Positions 34,241 to 42,831 of a stretch of 52,337 nt of DNA are shown here, piece by piece; within the stretch, counting starts at the first letter, position 1, and the number at the start of each line of letters is the position of its first letter. The notes under the pieces were generated by a model. It had not been told where the DNA came from, searched no databases, and worked only from the letters and a program-made list of their open reading frames with translations. The translations under genes were made by a program, and so were the position numbers. Source of the stretch: CAZEDK01 sp964511025 (GTDB lineage Bacteria > Patescibacteriota > Gracilibacteria > UBA1369 > GWF2-33-10); contig CAZEDK010000004.1 of assembly GCA_964511025.1 (NCBI GenBank), positions 1 to 52,337 of the forward strand, in the 5' to 3' direction.

Positions 34241-34268
34241 ATTCTAACACGCTTTCGGCATATATCAA
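34241..34268 (-). promoter_or_regulatory. Predicted promoter of the 34213-31888 pair
   Basis: Minus strand: TTGATA (34263-34268), 16-nt spacer, TAGAAT (34241-34246), 27 nt before the ATG. Confidence 0.55.
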
Positions 34269-34279
34269 AGAAATTTTAT

Positions 34280-34315
34280 GAAGTTATATGCTGGCTCATT
34301 CTTGCAAATTAGGTT
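34280..34315 (+). repeat. Partial copy of the aroC 3' end
   Basis: It matches 31884-31919 with about seven differences and reads Glu-Val-Ile-Cys-Trp-Leu-Ile-Leu-Ala-Asn-stop, against Glu-Ala-Met-Cys-Trp-Leu-Val-Leu-Ala-Asp in AroC. Confidence 0.65.
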
Positions 34316-34955
34316 TTGAGATGAAAGCTACTCTAAATTTTGGGCCAGCTCCACAATGATCACAAGTAAAATAATATCTTATACAAGTTGCATCATCTTC
34401 AACTATCATAAACTTCCTCTTTAGGGTAGTTATTTCAATGACTTCTGCTACTGGCCTACTATCTAACCGCCTAAAACCAGAAACTACATCTGCTTCATCA
34501 CGTAAAAGATATTCTATCGACTCCCTAGTGACGGATAATGTATCAGCATGTGAAGCAAGAAATTGACGTAAACAATCTTCCGATTCAAATTCTTGACCAA
34601 GATTCAAAATTCCTCTTTCGTGAACTCCTTGATAATACAGATAGTCTCTCAAAGTACAAGTATTTAATATAAGTTCACCATTATCACTGCGCGCTTTAAA
34701 CGTAACACCTTGACCGTCAGAATAATAATATACTTGTTTGCCTCCCACATCCTCTATGCGTTGTAAAGTTATTCGATGCTCTTTTAGCCAAGTTTGAAAT
34801 TTTTGATGACCATGTTCTCCTTGAAATATCGAACTAAAATTTAGATGTGACTCGAAAAAGCCCGCAGTTACAGCATTTATCTCAGATAGACTAAGAGAAG
34901 TTAAAATTGGCTGATTATCTATAGTTGATGTACCTTCTGGAACATTGTCTGTCAT
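34296..34955 (-). CDS. Hypothetical protein, 219 aa
   Basis: No family recognised. It is a soluble acidic protein with alternating helices and strands. Near the C-terminus is a CDHCG cysteine pair, and an earlier Cys lies in DDATCIRYYF, perhaps a metal site. It has a strong promoter (34978-35006) and stands alone. Its last codons run through the aroC-like repeat at 34280. Confidence 0.55.
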   Translation of the reverse strand: MTDNVPEGTSTIDNQPILTSLSLSEINAVTAGFFESHLNFSSIFQGEHGHQKFQTWLKEHRITLQRIEDVGGKQVYYYSDGQGVTFKARSDNGELILNTCTLRDYLYYQGVHERGILNLGQEFESEDCLRQFLASHADTLSVTRESIEYLLRDEADVVSGFRRLDSRPVAEVIEITTLKRKFMIVEDDATCIRYYFTCDHCGAGPKFRVAFISKPNLQE

Positions 34956-34977
34956 ATTTGTAATTAAGTGATTTTAG

Positions 34978-35006
34978 ATTTTACCGCTTTTTCTGCAAAA
35001 TGTCAA
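34978..35006 (-). promoter_or_regulatory. Predicted promoter of the 219-aa gene
   Basis: Minus strand: TTGACA (35001-35006), 17-nt spacer, TAAAAT (34978-34983), 22 nt before the ATG. Confidence 0.75.
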
Positions 35007-35051
35007 CTTCTTTGGGTCATCTGATTTTTGTAACTTATTAACTTTATTATT

Positions 35052-35178
35052 TGTCATCCCAGATTCAGTCTGGGATCTAGGAATGGCTCATTATGTTGCG
35101 ATAGCCTCGCAACATTGTTCTCACTTGAAATACAAACAAATTTACCCTACTGGATTCCAGATCAGGTCTGGAATGACA
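35052..35178. repeat. Paired TGTCATCCCAGA palindromes
   Basis: 35052-35082 reads TGTCATCCCAGATTCAGTC followed by TGGGATC. 35128-35178 is an inverted, longer copy that matches 11998-12050 (about 43 of 51). Between them GTTGCGATAGCCTCGCAAC forms a small hairpin. A DUF559-family end-like string (GGGTCATCTGATTTTT) lies at 35014. The rest of 34956-35319 holds nothing else visible. Confidence 0.65.
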
Positions 35179-35319
35179 ATCAAGAATGCAAATATCGGTG
35201 AGCAGTTATTTTTTTCAAATGAGAAAAATTAATTTTCTTGCTCGTAACGATTTACAGTATATTTTTTAATTAGTCAATACCCATGAATTCTAAAAAATCA
35301 CAAAAGCAATTTTCTTACC

Positions 35320-35347
35320 TTGACCATGTAATGAAATTTTCTATAAA
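35320..35347 (+). promoter_or_regulatory. Predicted promoter of leuB
   Basis: TTGACC (35320-35325), 16-nt spacer, TATAAA (35342-35347), 30 nt before the ATG. The leader has no Leu-rich ORF or terminator, so no attenuator is seen here. Confidence 0.65.
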
Positions 35348-35377
35348 CTAGCCACTGATCTCGCTAATAAAATTTAA

Positions 35378-36454
35378 ATGAAAAAAACTATAGCAGTCTT
35401 AAGCGGAGATGGCATCGGCCCTGAGGTAATGGCGGAAGCTCTTAGAGTGTTGAATAAAATCGCAGAAAAATTTGGACATGAATTCGTATACAAGGAAGCT
35501 CTCATTGGTGGTTGTGCTTATGATAAACATGGAGAACATTTTCCACAGGATACAAAAAAAATATGTAGAGAAAGTGATGCCATATTATTTGGATCAATTG
35601 GAGGTCCTGTAGATAAACTTATGGAACCAAAATGGAAAAATTGTGAAACAAATGCTTTGCTTGGCATAAGAAAAGAATTTAATTTTCACTGCAATCTAAG
35701 ACCTGCAAAAGTATATCCAGAGCTTACAGAGATTTGTCCGCTTAAGAAAGAAATTGTTGAGCAAGGTATAGATTTATTAACTGTACGCGAACTGCTTGGA
35801 GGTATTTATTTTGGCAAGCATGAAACTGTCGAAGAAAACGGACAAAAGCTTGCTAGAGATATCATGGAATATCGCGAAGACCAGATTAGAAAGATCGTTC
35901 ATAACGGTTTTCAAGCTGCAATGAAGCGTCGAAAAAAACTGACATCAGTTGATAAAGCAAATATACTCGATTGTTCAAAATTATGGAGAAAAATAGTAGA
36001 TGAAATCGCAAAAGAATATCCGGAAGTTAGCTATGAACACATGCTTGTGGATAATTGCGCAATGCAAATAATCAAAAATCCGGGACAATTTGATGTGCTG
36101 TTAACAGAAAATACTTTTGGAGATATTCTATCTGATGCTTCAGCAGTACTTCCGGGCTCTCTTGGTCTAATGGCTTCGGCATCTCTTAACAGCGATGGAT
36201 TTGGCCTATTTGAGCCAAGCGGAGGATCTGCTCAGGATATAGCAGGCCAAGGGATAGCAAATCCAATAGCTCAAATCTTATCAGCAGCCATGATGTTAAA
36301 ATATTCTTTTGGAATGGAAGAAGAATTTGAAGCAATCGAAAAAGCTATAAACTTAACTTTGAAAGATGGATTTCGAAGTTCGGATATAGCACGACAAGAA
36401 GATAAAAAACTTGGGACAATAGAAATGACTGACATGATTATTGCTAATATTTAA
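35378..36454 (+). CDS. leuB: 3-Isopropylmalate dehydrogenase
   Basis: It oxidises and decarboxylates 3-isopropylmalate (or citramalate-derived 3-methylmalate) with NAD. The N-terminus is IAVLSGDGIGPEVMAEALRV, then LLGIRKEFNFHCNLRPAKVY, VRELLGGIYFGKH, HMLVDNCAMQII, TENTFGDILSDASAVLPGSL and EPSGGSAQDIAGQGIANPIA. The Leu/Arg-rich helix favours LeuB over isocitrate dehydrogenase. 358 aa is normal. leuA, leuC and leuD are not in the window. The next gene carries a LeuA-type regulatory domain. Confidence 0.95.
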   Translation: MKKTIAVLSGDGIGPEVMAEALRVLNKIAEKFGHEFVYKEALIGGCAYDKHGEHFPQDTKKICRESDAILFGSIGGPVDKLMEPKWKNCETNALLGIRKEFNFHCNLRPAKVYPELTEICPLKKEIVEQGIDLLTVRELLGGIYFGKHETVEENGQKLARDIMEYREDQIRKIVHNGFQAAMKRRKKLTSVDKANILDCSKLWRKIVDEIAKEYPEVSYEHMLVDNCAMQIIKNPGQFDVLLTENTFGDILSDASAVLPGSLGLMASASLNSDGFGLFEPSGGSAQDIAGQGIANPIAQILSAAMMLKYSFGMEEEFEAIEKAINLTLKDGFRSSDIARQEDKKLGTIEMTDMIIANI

Positions 36455-36464
36455 AAAATTATTA

Positions 36465-38294
36465 ATGAAATCCTACGTTCTCAAATGTTATCTTTGCGGG
36501 AAAGAACATAAAGAAACAGAATCGGTCACTGCATGTTTGCAATGTGGCGGAACAATGGAAACATACATAGATTATGAAAATGTATTTAAAGGGCTAAATT
36601 TGTATAATTTAAAAGCAACACCAATATCAGCACTCAAATATACAGCTTTTTATCCAATAGAAAATCTGCAAAATATAGTATCACTTGGTGAAGGTGGGAC
36701 TCCACTGGTACATGCAAAAAATCTTGGCAAAAAACTTGGACTCAAAAAACTGTATTTAAAAAACGAAGGAGATAATCCTACAGGTTGTTTCAAAGATAGA
36801 GGCACAATGGTAGAAGTCACAAAAGCAAAGGAATTAAATGCTAAAGCAATATGTGTAGCCTCCACCGGTAATATGGCAGCATCAGTTACAGCTTACGCCT
36901 CATCTGCCAACATACCTTGTTACGTGCTTGTACCGGAAGGTACTCCAATAGGTAAACTTGCACAAACTTTGAGTTATGGAGCCAAAGTAATACAAATAAG
37001 AGGCACTTATGCTCAATGTACAAAACTGGCAGCACAAATGGCAAAAAAATACGGATATTATCTTGCCGGTGATTATACTTTTCGATCTGAAGGACAAAAA
37101 TCTCAAGGCTACGAAATCATTGAACAGCTTTTTTGGAAAAGTCCTGATTACATAATTTGTCCAATTGGTTGCGGAACAAATTTTCATGGAATCGCAAAAG
37201 GTATAACAGAATTTTACAAGCTCGGATTGATAGACAAAATGCCAAAATTAATTGGAGTACAAGCAAAAGGTTGTAACTCTGTATATGAAGCATTTAAGAA
37301 AAAAACAAATAGCTACAAAGTTTACGAACATCCTGACACTGTCGCCGGAGCTATGGCCGTCGGTGATCCTGTTGATTGCCCAAAAATTCTTGACGACATC
37401 AGAGCTTCCAAAGGAATTGTCATTGAAGTAGATGACAATGAAATACTTCAAGCGCAACAGGAACAATCCAGGCTTGAAGGAATATTTGGAGAACCCGCAT
37501 CATGCAGTCCACTTGCAGCAATTAAACAATTATCAAAAAGAAATTTTTTCAAAACAGATGATACAATAGTTTGCATTATAACCGGCAATGGACTCAAAGA
37601 TCCAAAAGCACCACTAAAAATACTAGCTGAACCTGTAAGTATTGAACCGGATTTTCAAGAAATAGAAAAATTTATTGAACAAAAAATGTATGCGCTACAA
37701 AGAACAAGTAACGATGAAAAAAATAATTTAATATTTGAGAAATCGCCGAGCTCAGAAGATCAAATAACAAAAATTATAGAAAAAGAATTTGGCATGAAGC
37801 CAACAAAAAAAGTGAGCAATCTTGTTTTTCAAAATGCAAAAAGTTTCGCAGAAAAAGGAAAAGAAATAAGAAAAGCTGATCTTCAGTATATTTTAGAAGA
37901 AGCTCTCAATGAAATATATTTAGATAACAAAATCCTTGAGATTAAAGATTTTGAAGTTACAACAAGTCTCAAAAAACAAGCTCAATCAAAAGTCACAGGC
38001 AGCGCATTTGGAAAAACATTTGTAAATGAAGGAAATGGAGTTGGACCGGTCGATGCAATTATCAATGCAATACAAAAAGCGACACAATTAAAAGACAAAC
38101 TAAATATAAAACTTATAGATTACGAAGTAGAAATTGACTCAAGAGGTGTGGATGCTGCTGTAGAAGTCAAAATGACTTTGATAGACAATAAAAGCAATAA
38201 AGTCTTGGCCACTACAAGTTCACCGGATGTCATAGTAGCTTCTGTAAAAGCTTTTGAGAAAGGATTCAATTTGCTGTATGCGAAGAGTCATTGA
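36465..38294 (+). CDS. thrC: Threonine synthase fused to LeuA-type regulatory domain
   Basis: The first 390 residues are a fold-type II PLP enzyme of the threonine synthase family: a CYLCGKEH/CLQCGG knuckle at the N-terminus, LGEGGTPLV, NPTGCFKDRG (PLP Lys110), STGNMAASV and PIGCGTNF. It would convert O-phosphohomoserine to threonine. Residues about 440-600 look like the C-terminal part of isopropylmalate/citramalate synthase: KADLQYILEEAL, then the LeuA_dimer domain (FVNEGNGVGPVDAIINAIQK, YEVEIDSRGVDAAVEVKM, SPDVIVASVKAF). That domain binds Leu or Ile in LeuA/CimA. Start at 36465 (MKSYVLKCYLCG); a TTG at 36441 overlaps leuB. Confidence 0.85.
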   Translation: MKSYVLKCYLCGKEHKETESVTACLQCGGTMETYIDYENVFKGLNLYNLKATPISALKYTAFYPIENLQNIVSLGEGGTPLVHAKNLGKKLGLKKLYLKNEGDNPTGCFKDRGTMVEVTKAKELNAKAICVASTGNMAASVTAYASSANIPCYVLVPEGTPIGKLAQTLSYGAKVIQIRGTYAQCTKLAAQMAKKYGYYLAGDYTFRSEGQKSQGYEIIEQLFWKSPDYIICPIGCGTNFHGIAKGITEFYKLGLIDKMPKLIGVQAKGCNSVYEAFKKKTNSYKVYEHPDTVAGAMAVGDPVDCPKILDDIRASKGIVIEVDDNEILQAQQEQSRLEGIFGEPASCSPLAAIKQLSKRNFFKTDDTIVCIITGNGLKDPKAPLKILAEPVSIEPDFQEIEKFIEQKMYALQRTSNDEKNNLIFEKSPSSEDQITKIIEKEFGMKPTKKVSNLVFQNAKSFAEKGKEIRKADLQYILEEALNEIYLDNKILEIKDFEVTTSLKKQAQSKVTGSAFGKTFVNEGNGVGPVDAIINAIQKATQLKDKLNIKLIDYEVEIDSRGVDAAVEVKMTLIDNKSNKVLATTSSPDVIVASVKAFEKGFNLLYAKSH

Positions 38295-38333
38295 GAACTG
38301 AGAAATTTTAATTTAAATCTTAACAATAATATC

Positions 38334-38717
38334 ATGAAAATTACTGCAACTGACAGTGCCCCAAAAGCAGTTGGACCATACTCTCAAGCTATCTCCTGCA
38401 ATGGCATTCTGTATTGTGCGGGACAAATCCCATTAGATCCAATAACAATGCAAATTGTAGAAGGAGGTATCGAAGAACAGGCAAAACAAGTGTTAAAAAA
38501 TATTGACGCAGTCTTACAAGCTTCCGGAACAGAAAAAAATAAAGTTATAAAAACTACAGTATTTTTAGAGGATATGAATGATTTTCCGAAAATGAACACA
38601 ATCTACGAAGAATTCTTTGGATACCACAAACCTGCAAGATCTACAATTCAAGTAGCGAAATTACCAAAAGATGCCCTTATAGAAATAGAGGTTATTGCTT
38701 CTACATTAAACAAATGA
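38334..38717 (+). CDS. ridA: RidA-family imine/enamine deaminase
   Basis: A 127-aa YjgF/RidA protein. AVGPYSQAISCNGILYCAGQ, the GIEEQAKQVLKNIDAVLQAS helix, KTTVFLEDMNDFPKMN, and the C-terminal KPARSTIQVAKLP with the conserved Arg and IEIEVIA. RidA hydrolyses 2-aminoacrylate and 2-iminobutanoate, reactive products of PLP enzymes such as threonine dehydratase. Its position 39 nt after the threonine synthase fusion and near leuB fits branched-chain amino-acid metabolism. Confidence 0.95.
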   Translation: MKITATDSAPKAVGPYSQAISCNGILYCAGQIPLDPITMQIVEGGIEEQAKQVLKNIDAVLQASGTEKNKVIKTTVFLEDMNDFPKMNTIYEEFFGYHKPARSTIQVAKLPKDALIEIEVIASTLNK

Positions 38718-38726
38718 CATTTCCTT

Positions 38727-38773
38727 TCTCAGCTCTCAGCTCTCAGCTCTCAGCTCTCAGCTCTCAGCTCTCA
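38727..38773 (-). repeat. Heptanucleotide array across the rlmN stop codon
   Basis: 6.7 tandem units of TCTCAGC (plus strand) run from the ridA-rlmN gap into the rlmN 3' end. The rlmN stop (38757-38759) lies within a unit. Confidence 0.9.
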
Positions 38774-39785
38774 AAACTCTCTTCACTGCAAGCTGACCAC
38801 ATGCGGCGTCTATATCCTGTCCTTTGGAAATCCGTAAACTGATTGGAACTCCATAGCTTTTTACAATATTTTCAAAGTCTCTTATATCTTTCATTCTCGT
38901 GCCACTAAAATCAGCATAAGTACTATTATATCGGATCACATTAACATGACAGAGTTGACCTGTGAGTAATTTACCAAGCTCATGTGCAATCTGCGGACTA
39001 TCGTTTACACCTTTTAACATAACATATTCATAACTCACTCTTCTGTGTGTTTTACTCGTATATTCTTTTATTTCATTCATAAGCTCATTGAGTGTGAATT
39101 TTTTTGCATGTGGCATTAGTTTTTCGCGAAGTTGCTGATTTGGTGCGTGCAAACTAACAGCAAGATTGACTTGTAAATCGATATCAGAGAACTCTGAGAT
39201 AAAATCAGTAACTCCGGAGCTGGAAACCGTAATATGCCTAGCACCAATACCAAAAGCTATATCACTATTGAGCCAGAAAAGTGATTTTTTCATCTCCTCA
39301 AAATTCATAAACGGCTCCCCCATTCCCATATAAACTATGTGAGTGACTTTTTTGCCTTCATTAAAAAGTATTTGATTAAAATACAAGACTTGATCCGTAA
39401 TTTCTTCTGCAGTCAAATTTCTCTTAAATCCCATTTCTCCTGTTGCGCAAAATTTACATTTAAACGCACATCCAACCTGACTTGACACACAAATTGTAAT
39501 TCTACCATCATCAAAAGGCATCATCACAGCCTCAATTTTGTTTTTATCTTCAAGCTGAAATAAAGTTTTTATAGTGCCATCATTCGATTTAGAGTGATAG
39601 ACAGGCATGACACTCAAAATTTTCATCTCTTTATCCAAAGAAAATTTTAAATCTCTTGGTAAATTGTTTATATTTTCAAAACTAGTTTTTGCTTCTCTAT
39701 AAATAGCTTGATATATCTGTTTTGCTCTAAAAAGAGGATGGCCATTTTTTAACAGAAAATTCTTTAAATATTCAAAATCCTTCAT
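38757..39785 (-). CDS. rlmN: Dual-specificity 23S rRNA/tRNA adenine-C2 methyltransferase RlmN
   Basis: A radical-SAM enzyme that methylates A2503 of 23S rRNA and A37 of some tRNAs. The cluster motif is CAFKCKFCATGEMGFKRNL. Before it lies VSSQVGC, then IVYMGMGEPFMNF, SSSGV, LAVSLHAPNQQLREKLMPH, YVMLKGVND, and the C-terminal Cys in DIDAACGQL for the methyl-Cys. 342 aa is normal. The last residues (RAES) and the stop codon are encoded by a heptamer array, so unit gain or loss would change the C-terminus. Confidence 0.97.
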   Translation of the reverse strand: MKDFEYLKNFLLKNGHPLFRAKQIYQAIYREAKTSFENINNLPRDLKFSLDKEMKILSVMPVYHSKSNDGTIKTLFQLEDKNKIEAVMMPFDDGRITICVSSQVGCAFKCKFCATGEMGFKRNLTAEEITDQVLYFNQILFNEGKKVTHIVYMGMGEPFMNFEEMKKSLFWLNSDIAFGIGARHITVSSSGVTDFISEFSDIDLQVNLAVSLHAPNQQLREKLMPHAKKFTLNELMNEIKEYTSKTHRRVSYEYVMLKGVNDSPQIAHELGKLLTGQLCHVNVIRYNSTYADFSGTRMKDIRDFENIVKSYGVPISLRISKGQDIDAACGQLAVKRVLRAES

Positions 39786-39945
39786 GGAAAAAAGCTTTAA
39801 TTAATGCGACTTTAAACTATTTTAGTTCAACGGTCTATACAATTTAGACAAATTGACAAAAAAAAATTGATTTTTAACGTTTTCTTAATACTTGATGTTT
39901 TATACTACAGCAGTATTTGGATTTATTTAATATTTTTGTTTCATT

Positions 39946-41004
39946 ATGTCTATCATACAGGAAGATACAAGCATCGCAGTAACAAAGATAAATATAGAAA
40001 GCATCATCAGTGAATTAATGCTACTCTTGTCTGAAAGAGAAAAAGATATTATCTTCAACAGATACGCTTTGAATACCGAGAACAAAAAACATACACTTGC
40101 TTTGATTGGCAAAAAATATGGGGTAACTAGAGAAAGAGTAAGGCAAATGGAGAATACAGCTTTGGAAAAGCTTCGAAGAATCAGCGAAAAAACAAAGTTA
40201 AATATTATCAACGAATTTGCCTATAACGCTATAAGAAAAAAAGGATTCATAATGAATGAAGAATATGTAGTGAGTTTGATATTAAATGTACTTAAAGACA
40301 GAAATCTTAACAGAGGCAACATCAAACTTGCAATTGATTTAGAAAGAAGACTCGCTAAAATAAATAATACCATTAAATATAGTCCATATTGGCGCACAAA
40401 TGATATTAAAGAAGAAAAGATAAAAGAAATTTCACATAAAATAGAACAAATATTGAAACGAGCTGAAGAAAAACATATGGATATAGATCATCTCTGTGAT
40501 TTACTGAAAAATGCATTTCCAAATTTTAGCAATCTGACATTTAAAGCAATTTTTGGGATAGATAAAAATTTAAAAATTCGAGAAAATATGATTGGTTTAG
40601 CCAATGATATTAATGTGAATCCAAAGACATTACGTGCAAAAATACTTTATGTTCTCAGAAAACACAATAAGCCTCTGCATTTTATCGAAATCGCCAATGC
40701 AATAATTAAGGAAAAGTTTGATAATAAAGTGATAAATAAGCAAGCCATACACAACGATTGCATCAGACATATAGGATTTGTACTTATCGGTAGAGGCATC
40801 TACGCGCTCAAAGAATGGGGTTACAAAGCAGGTACCGTCAAAGACATCATTTGCGATATATTGAAAGATGGTGAACCAAAATCTAGAGATGAAATAGTCA
40901 AACAAGTCAAAGAACAAAGAATAGTGAAAGATGTCACCATTTCTCTGAATTTAAAATCAAAAGGAATCAAACGTGTAGGAAGAGACCAATACGTGTTGGC
41001 ATAA
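39946..41004 (+). CDS. Sigma-70 region 4 / HARE-HTH regulator, copy 2
   Basis: Same order as the 10458-11549 protein: sigma region 4 at about 20-82 (LLSEREKDIIFNRYAL, then GVTRERVRQMENTALEKLRR), a helical middle, HARE-HTH at about 228-292 (NKPLHFIEIANAI, then FVLIGRGIYALKEWG) and a terminal winged-helix-like unit (296-350). The two copies are clearly paralogous but well diverged in the middle. Region 2 is missing again. It is divergent from rlmN and followed by two tRNA genes. A partial -10 (TATACT, about 39901) lies upstream without a clear -35. Confidence 0.8.
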   Translation: MSIIQEDTSIAVTKINIESIISELMLLLSEREKDIIFNRYALNTENKKHTLALIGKKYGVTRERVRQMENTALEKLRRISEKTKLNIINEFAYNAIRKKGFIMNEEYVVSLILNVLKDRNLNRGNIKLAIDLERRLAKINNTIKYSPYWRTNDIKEEKIKEISHKIEQILKRAEEKHMDIDHLCDLLKNAFPNFSNLTFKAIFGIDKNLKIRENMIGLANDINVNPKTLRAKILYVLRKHNKPLHFIEIANAIIKEKFDNKVINKQAIHNDCIRHIGFVLIGRGIYALKEWGYKAGTVKDIICDILKDGEPKSRDEIVKQVKEQRIVKDVTISLNLKSKGIKRVGRDQYVLA

Positions 41005-41061
41005 CTTTCTCTTGTAATAGAATTGTATATTTGCTATTTTTCTTTAGCTTTTTTGTAAAAA

Positions 41062-41138
41062 GGGCGCTTAGCTCAGTTGGTTAGAGCGTCTGGTTTACAC
41101 CCAGAAGGTCCAAGGTTCGACTCCTTGAGCGCCCACCA
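41062..41138 (+). tRNA. tRNA-Val (anticodon TAC)
   Basis: A 77-nt cloverleaf with encoded CCA. The acceptor GGGCGCT pairs with AGCGCCC. The anticodon arm TCTGG-TTTACAC-CCAGA gives TAC. The T arm has GGTTCGACTCC. Confidence 0.96.
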
Positions 41139-41143
41139 CATAT

Positions 41144-41220
41144 GCACCCGTAGCTCAGTAGGATAGAGCAGGGCCCTTCTAAGGCCAAGGTCGTAGGTTC
41201 GACTCCTGCCGGGTGTACCA
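41144..41220 (+). tRNA. tRNA-Arg (anticodon TCT)
   Basis: A 77-nt cloverleaf with encoded CCA, 5 nt after tRNA-Val. The acceptor GCACCCG pairs with CGGGTGT (first pair G-U). The anticodon loop CTTCTAA gives TCT. The anticodon stem has a G-A mismatch at its outer pair. Confidence 0.94.
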
Positions 41221-41279
41221 ATAAATTGGTATTTTTAAAAGTGTAGTAGTATATTATATATAAGAATATATTTAGTATT

Positions 41280-41759
41280 ATGCAAATACTGCTACGAAAA
41301 AATGAAGTTCATGTAAGCTCTTATCATCATCATTTTATACCTTTTTTGAGCCAGTGTGTTATGGCATTCATAGTTTTAATACCATTCTATATACTACTAA
41401 CAGTTGCTGAACAATATATACCTCAAAAAATTCTTATACCTCTAAAAATCATACTAATCTTCGTTAGTTTGATATTTCTCTTACATATTTCATGCAATTA
41501 TTGGTTGGATAAATTAGTTATTACCAATCAAAGAGCAATACATATAAATTGGAAAAATATTTTCTCAAAAGAAATACATGACATTGAACTATCAGAAGTT
41601 GATTATATATCAATAAAGGATATGGGCATAATGGACAAAATCCCTTTTTTAAATTATGGAGATTTATATATTCATGGCACATCAAGCAGTGTCATCACAT
41701 TTAAAGATGTATATAAGCCACACAAGGTGCAATATGCAATCAATAAAGAATTGAAATAA
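41280..41759 (+). CDS. Membrane protein with bacterial PH domain
   Basis: A 159-aa protein. Two membrane helices (about 22-46 and 53-74) are followed by a YdbT/bPH_2-type beta-rich domain (LDKLVITNQRAIHINWKNIF, then IELSEVDYISIKDMGI, and YGDLYIHGTSSSVITFKDV). The family is membrane-bound with unknown function. A promoter-like TATA stretch lies between the tRNA and its ATG. Confidence 0.8.
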   Translation: MQILLRKNEVHVSSYHHHFIPFLSQCVMAFIVLIPFYILLTVAEQYIPQKILIPLKIILIFVSLIFLLHISCNYWLDKLVITNQRAIHINWKNIFSKEIHDIELSEVDYISIKDMGIMDKIPFLNYGDLYIHGTSSSVITFKDVYKPHKVQYAINKELK

Positions 41760-41802
41760 AATAATTACCATGTAACATAAGCATGTCACTTAACTCATTA
41801 AA

Positions 41803-42822
41803 ATGGCGATAAAAAGACAAGATATTAAAAAAATAACAGCAGTTTTGAACGAAAATATTCCTTCGGAAAATATAAAAGAAGATGTTTCACTTAGACCAAA
41901 ATATCTCACAGAATATATCGGTCAAAATCAAATAAAATCCAATCTCGATATAGCAATGAAAGCTGCAAAAAAGAAAAAACAACCACTTGAACATATTTTG
42001 ATATACGGCTCTCCAGGACTTGGCAAAACAACTCTTGCCAATATTATTTCAAAAGAAATGGAAGCGAATATCAAAACCACATCAGGACCAGCTCTGGAAA
42101 AAGCTGGCGATTTAGCTTCAATTTTAACAAATTTAAAAACTCACGATATACTGTTCATAGACGAAATTCATAGACTCAGAGCTCCTGTAGAAGAAATATT
42201 GTATAGTGCGATGGAGGATTTTTGTATTGATATTGTTTTGGGCAAAGGACCTGGCGCAAGAACAATGAGACTTGGAGTGCCAAAATTCACTCTTATCGGG
42301 GCAACCACAAAAATGAGTATGATTTCCTCACCGCTACGAGATAGATTTGGCCATGTATTCAAGTTAGACTTTTATTCAGATCAAGAAATTCAAGATATTA
42401 TCGACAGATCATCAAAAATATTAAATTGCGCTATTTCTGACAAAGCGGCAAAAATCCTTTCCAAATGCTCAAGACAAACTCCAAGAATAGCAAATCGGCT
42501 ACTCAAAAGAACACATGATATTGCTATCATTTATGATAAAGATGAAATAACTGAAGAGATTACCAAAACATGTTTAGAAGCTTTACACATTGACCATATT
42601 GGCTTAAATAAAACTGATCATTTTATTTTACAAACCATTATAGAAAAATTTCGTGGGGGACCTGTAGGGCTCAATACAATTGCAGCAGCAACTTCCGAAG
42701 ATGAAGATACGATAGAAGATGCTTATGAGCCATATCTTATTAAACTTGGTTTTTTGGAAAGGACTCCAAAAGGCAGAATCGTCACGGAACACGCATATCA
42801 ACACCTAGGATTATCATTTTAA
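41803..42822 (+). CDS. ruvB: Holliday junction branch-migration helicase RuvB
   Basis: The AAA+ motor of the RuvAB complex in recombination repair. It begins SLRPKYLTEYIGQNQIKSNL, has Walker A YGSPGLGKTT, sensor TTSGPALEKAGDLA, Walker B ILFIDEIHRL, GARTMRLGVPKFTLIGATTK, and the C-terminal winged helix with RGGPVGLNTIAAATSED and GFLERTPKGRI. 339 aa is normal. ruvA and ruvC are not in the window. First of four close-packed plus-strand genes. Confidence 0.97.
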   Translation: MAIKRQDIKKITAVLNENIPSENIKEDVSLRPKYLTEYIGQNQIKSNLDIAMKAAKKKKQPLEHILIYGSPGLGKTTLANIISKEMEANIKTTSGPALEKAGDLASILTNLKTHDILFIDEIHRLRAPVEEILYSAMEDFCIDIVLGKGPGARTMRLGVPKFTLIGATTKMSMISSPLRDRFGHVFKLDFYSDQEIQDIIDRSSKILNCAISDKAAKILSKCSRQTPRIANRLLKRTHDIAIIYDKDEITEEITKTCLEALHIDHIGLNKTDHFILQTIIEKFRGGPVGLNTIAAATSEDEDTIEDAYEPYLIKLGFLERTPKGRIVTEHAYQHLGLSF

Positions 42823-42831
42823 ATTCTCACA

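Noticed and set aside
35282..35350. Leader peptide for leuB attenuation
   Set aside because: The short ORF before leuB is not rich in Leu, Ile or Val, overlaps the promoter, and no terminator hairpin follows.
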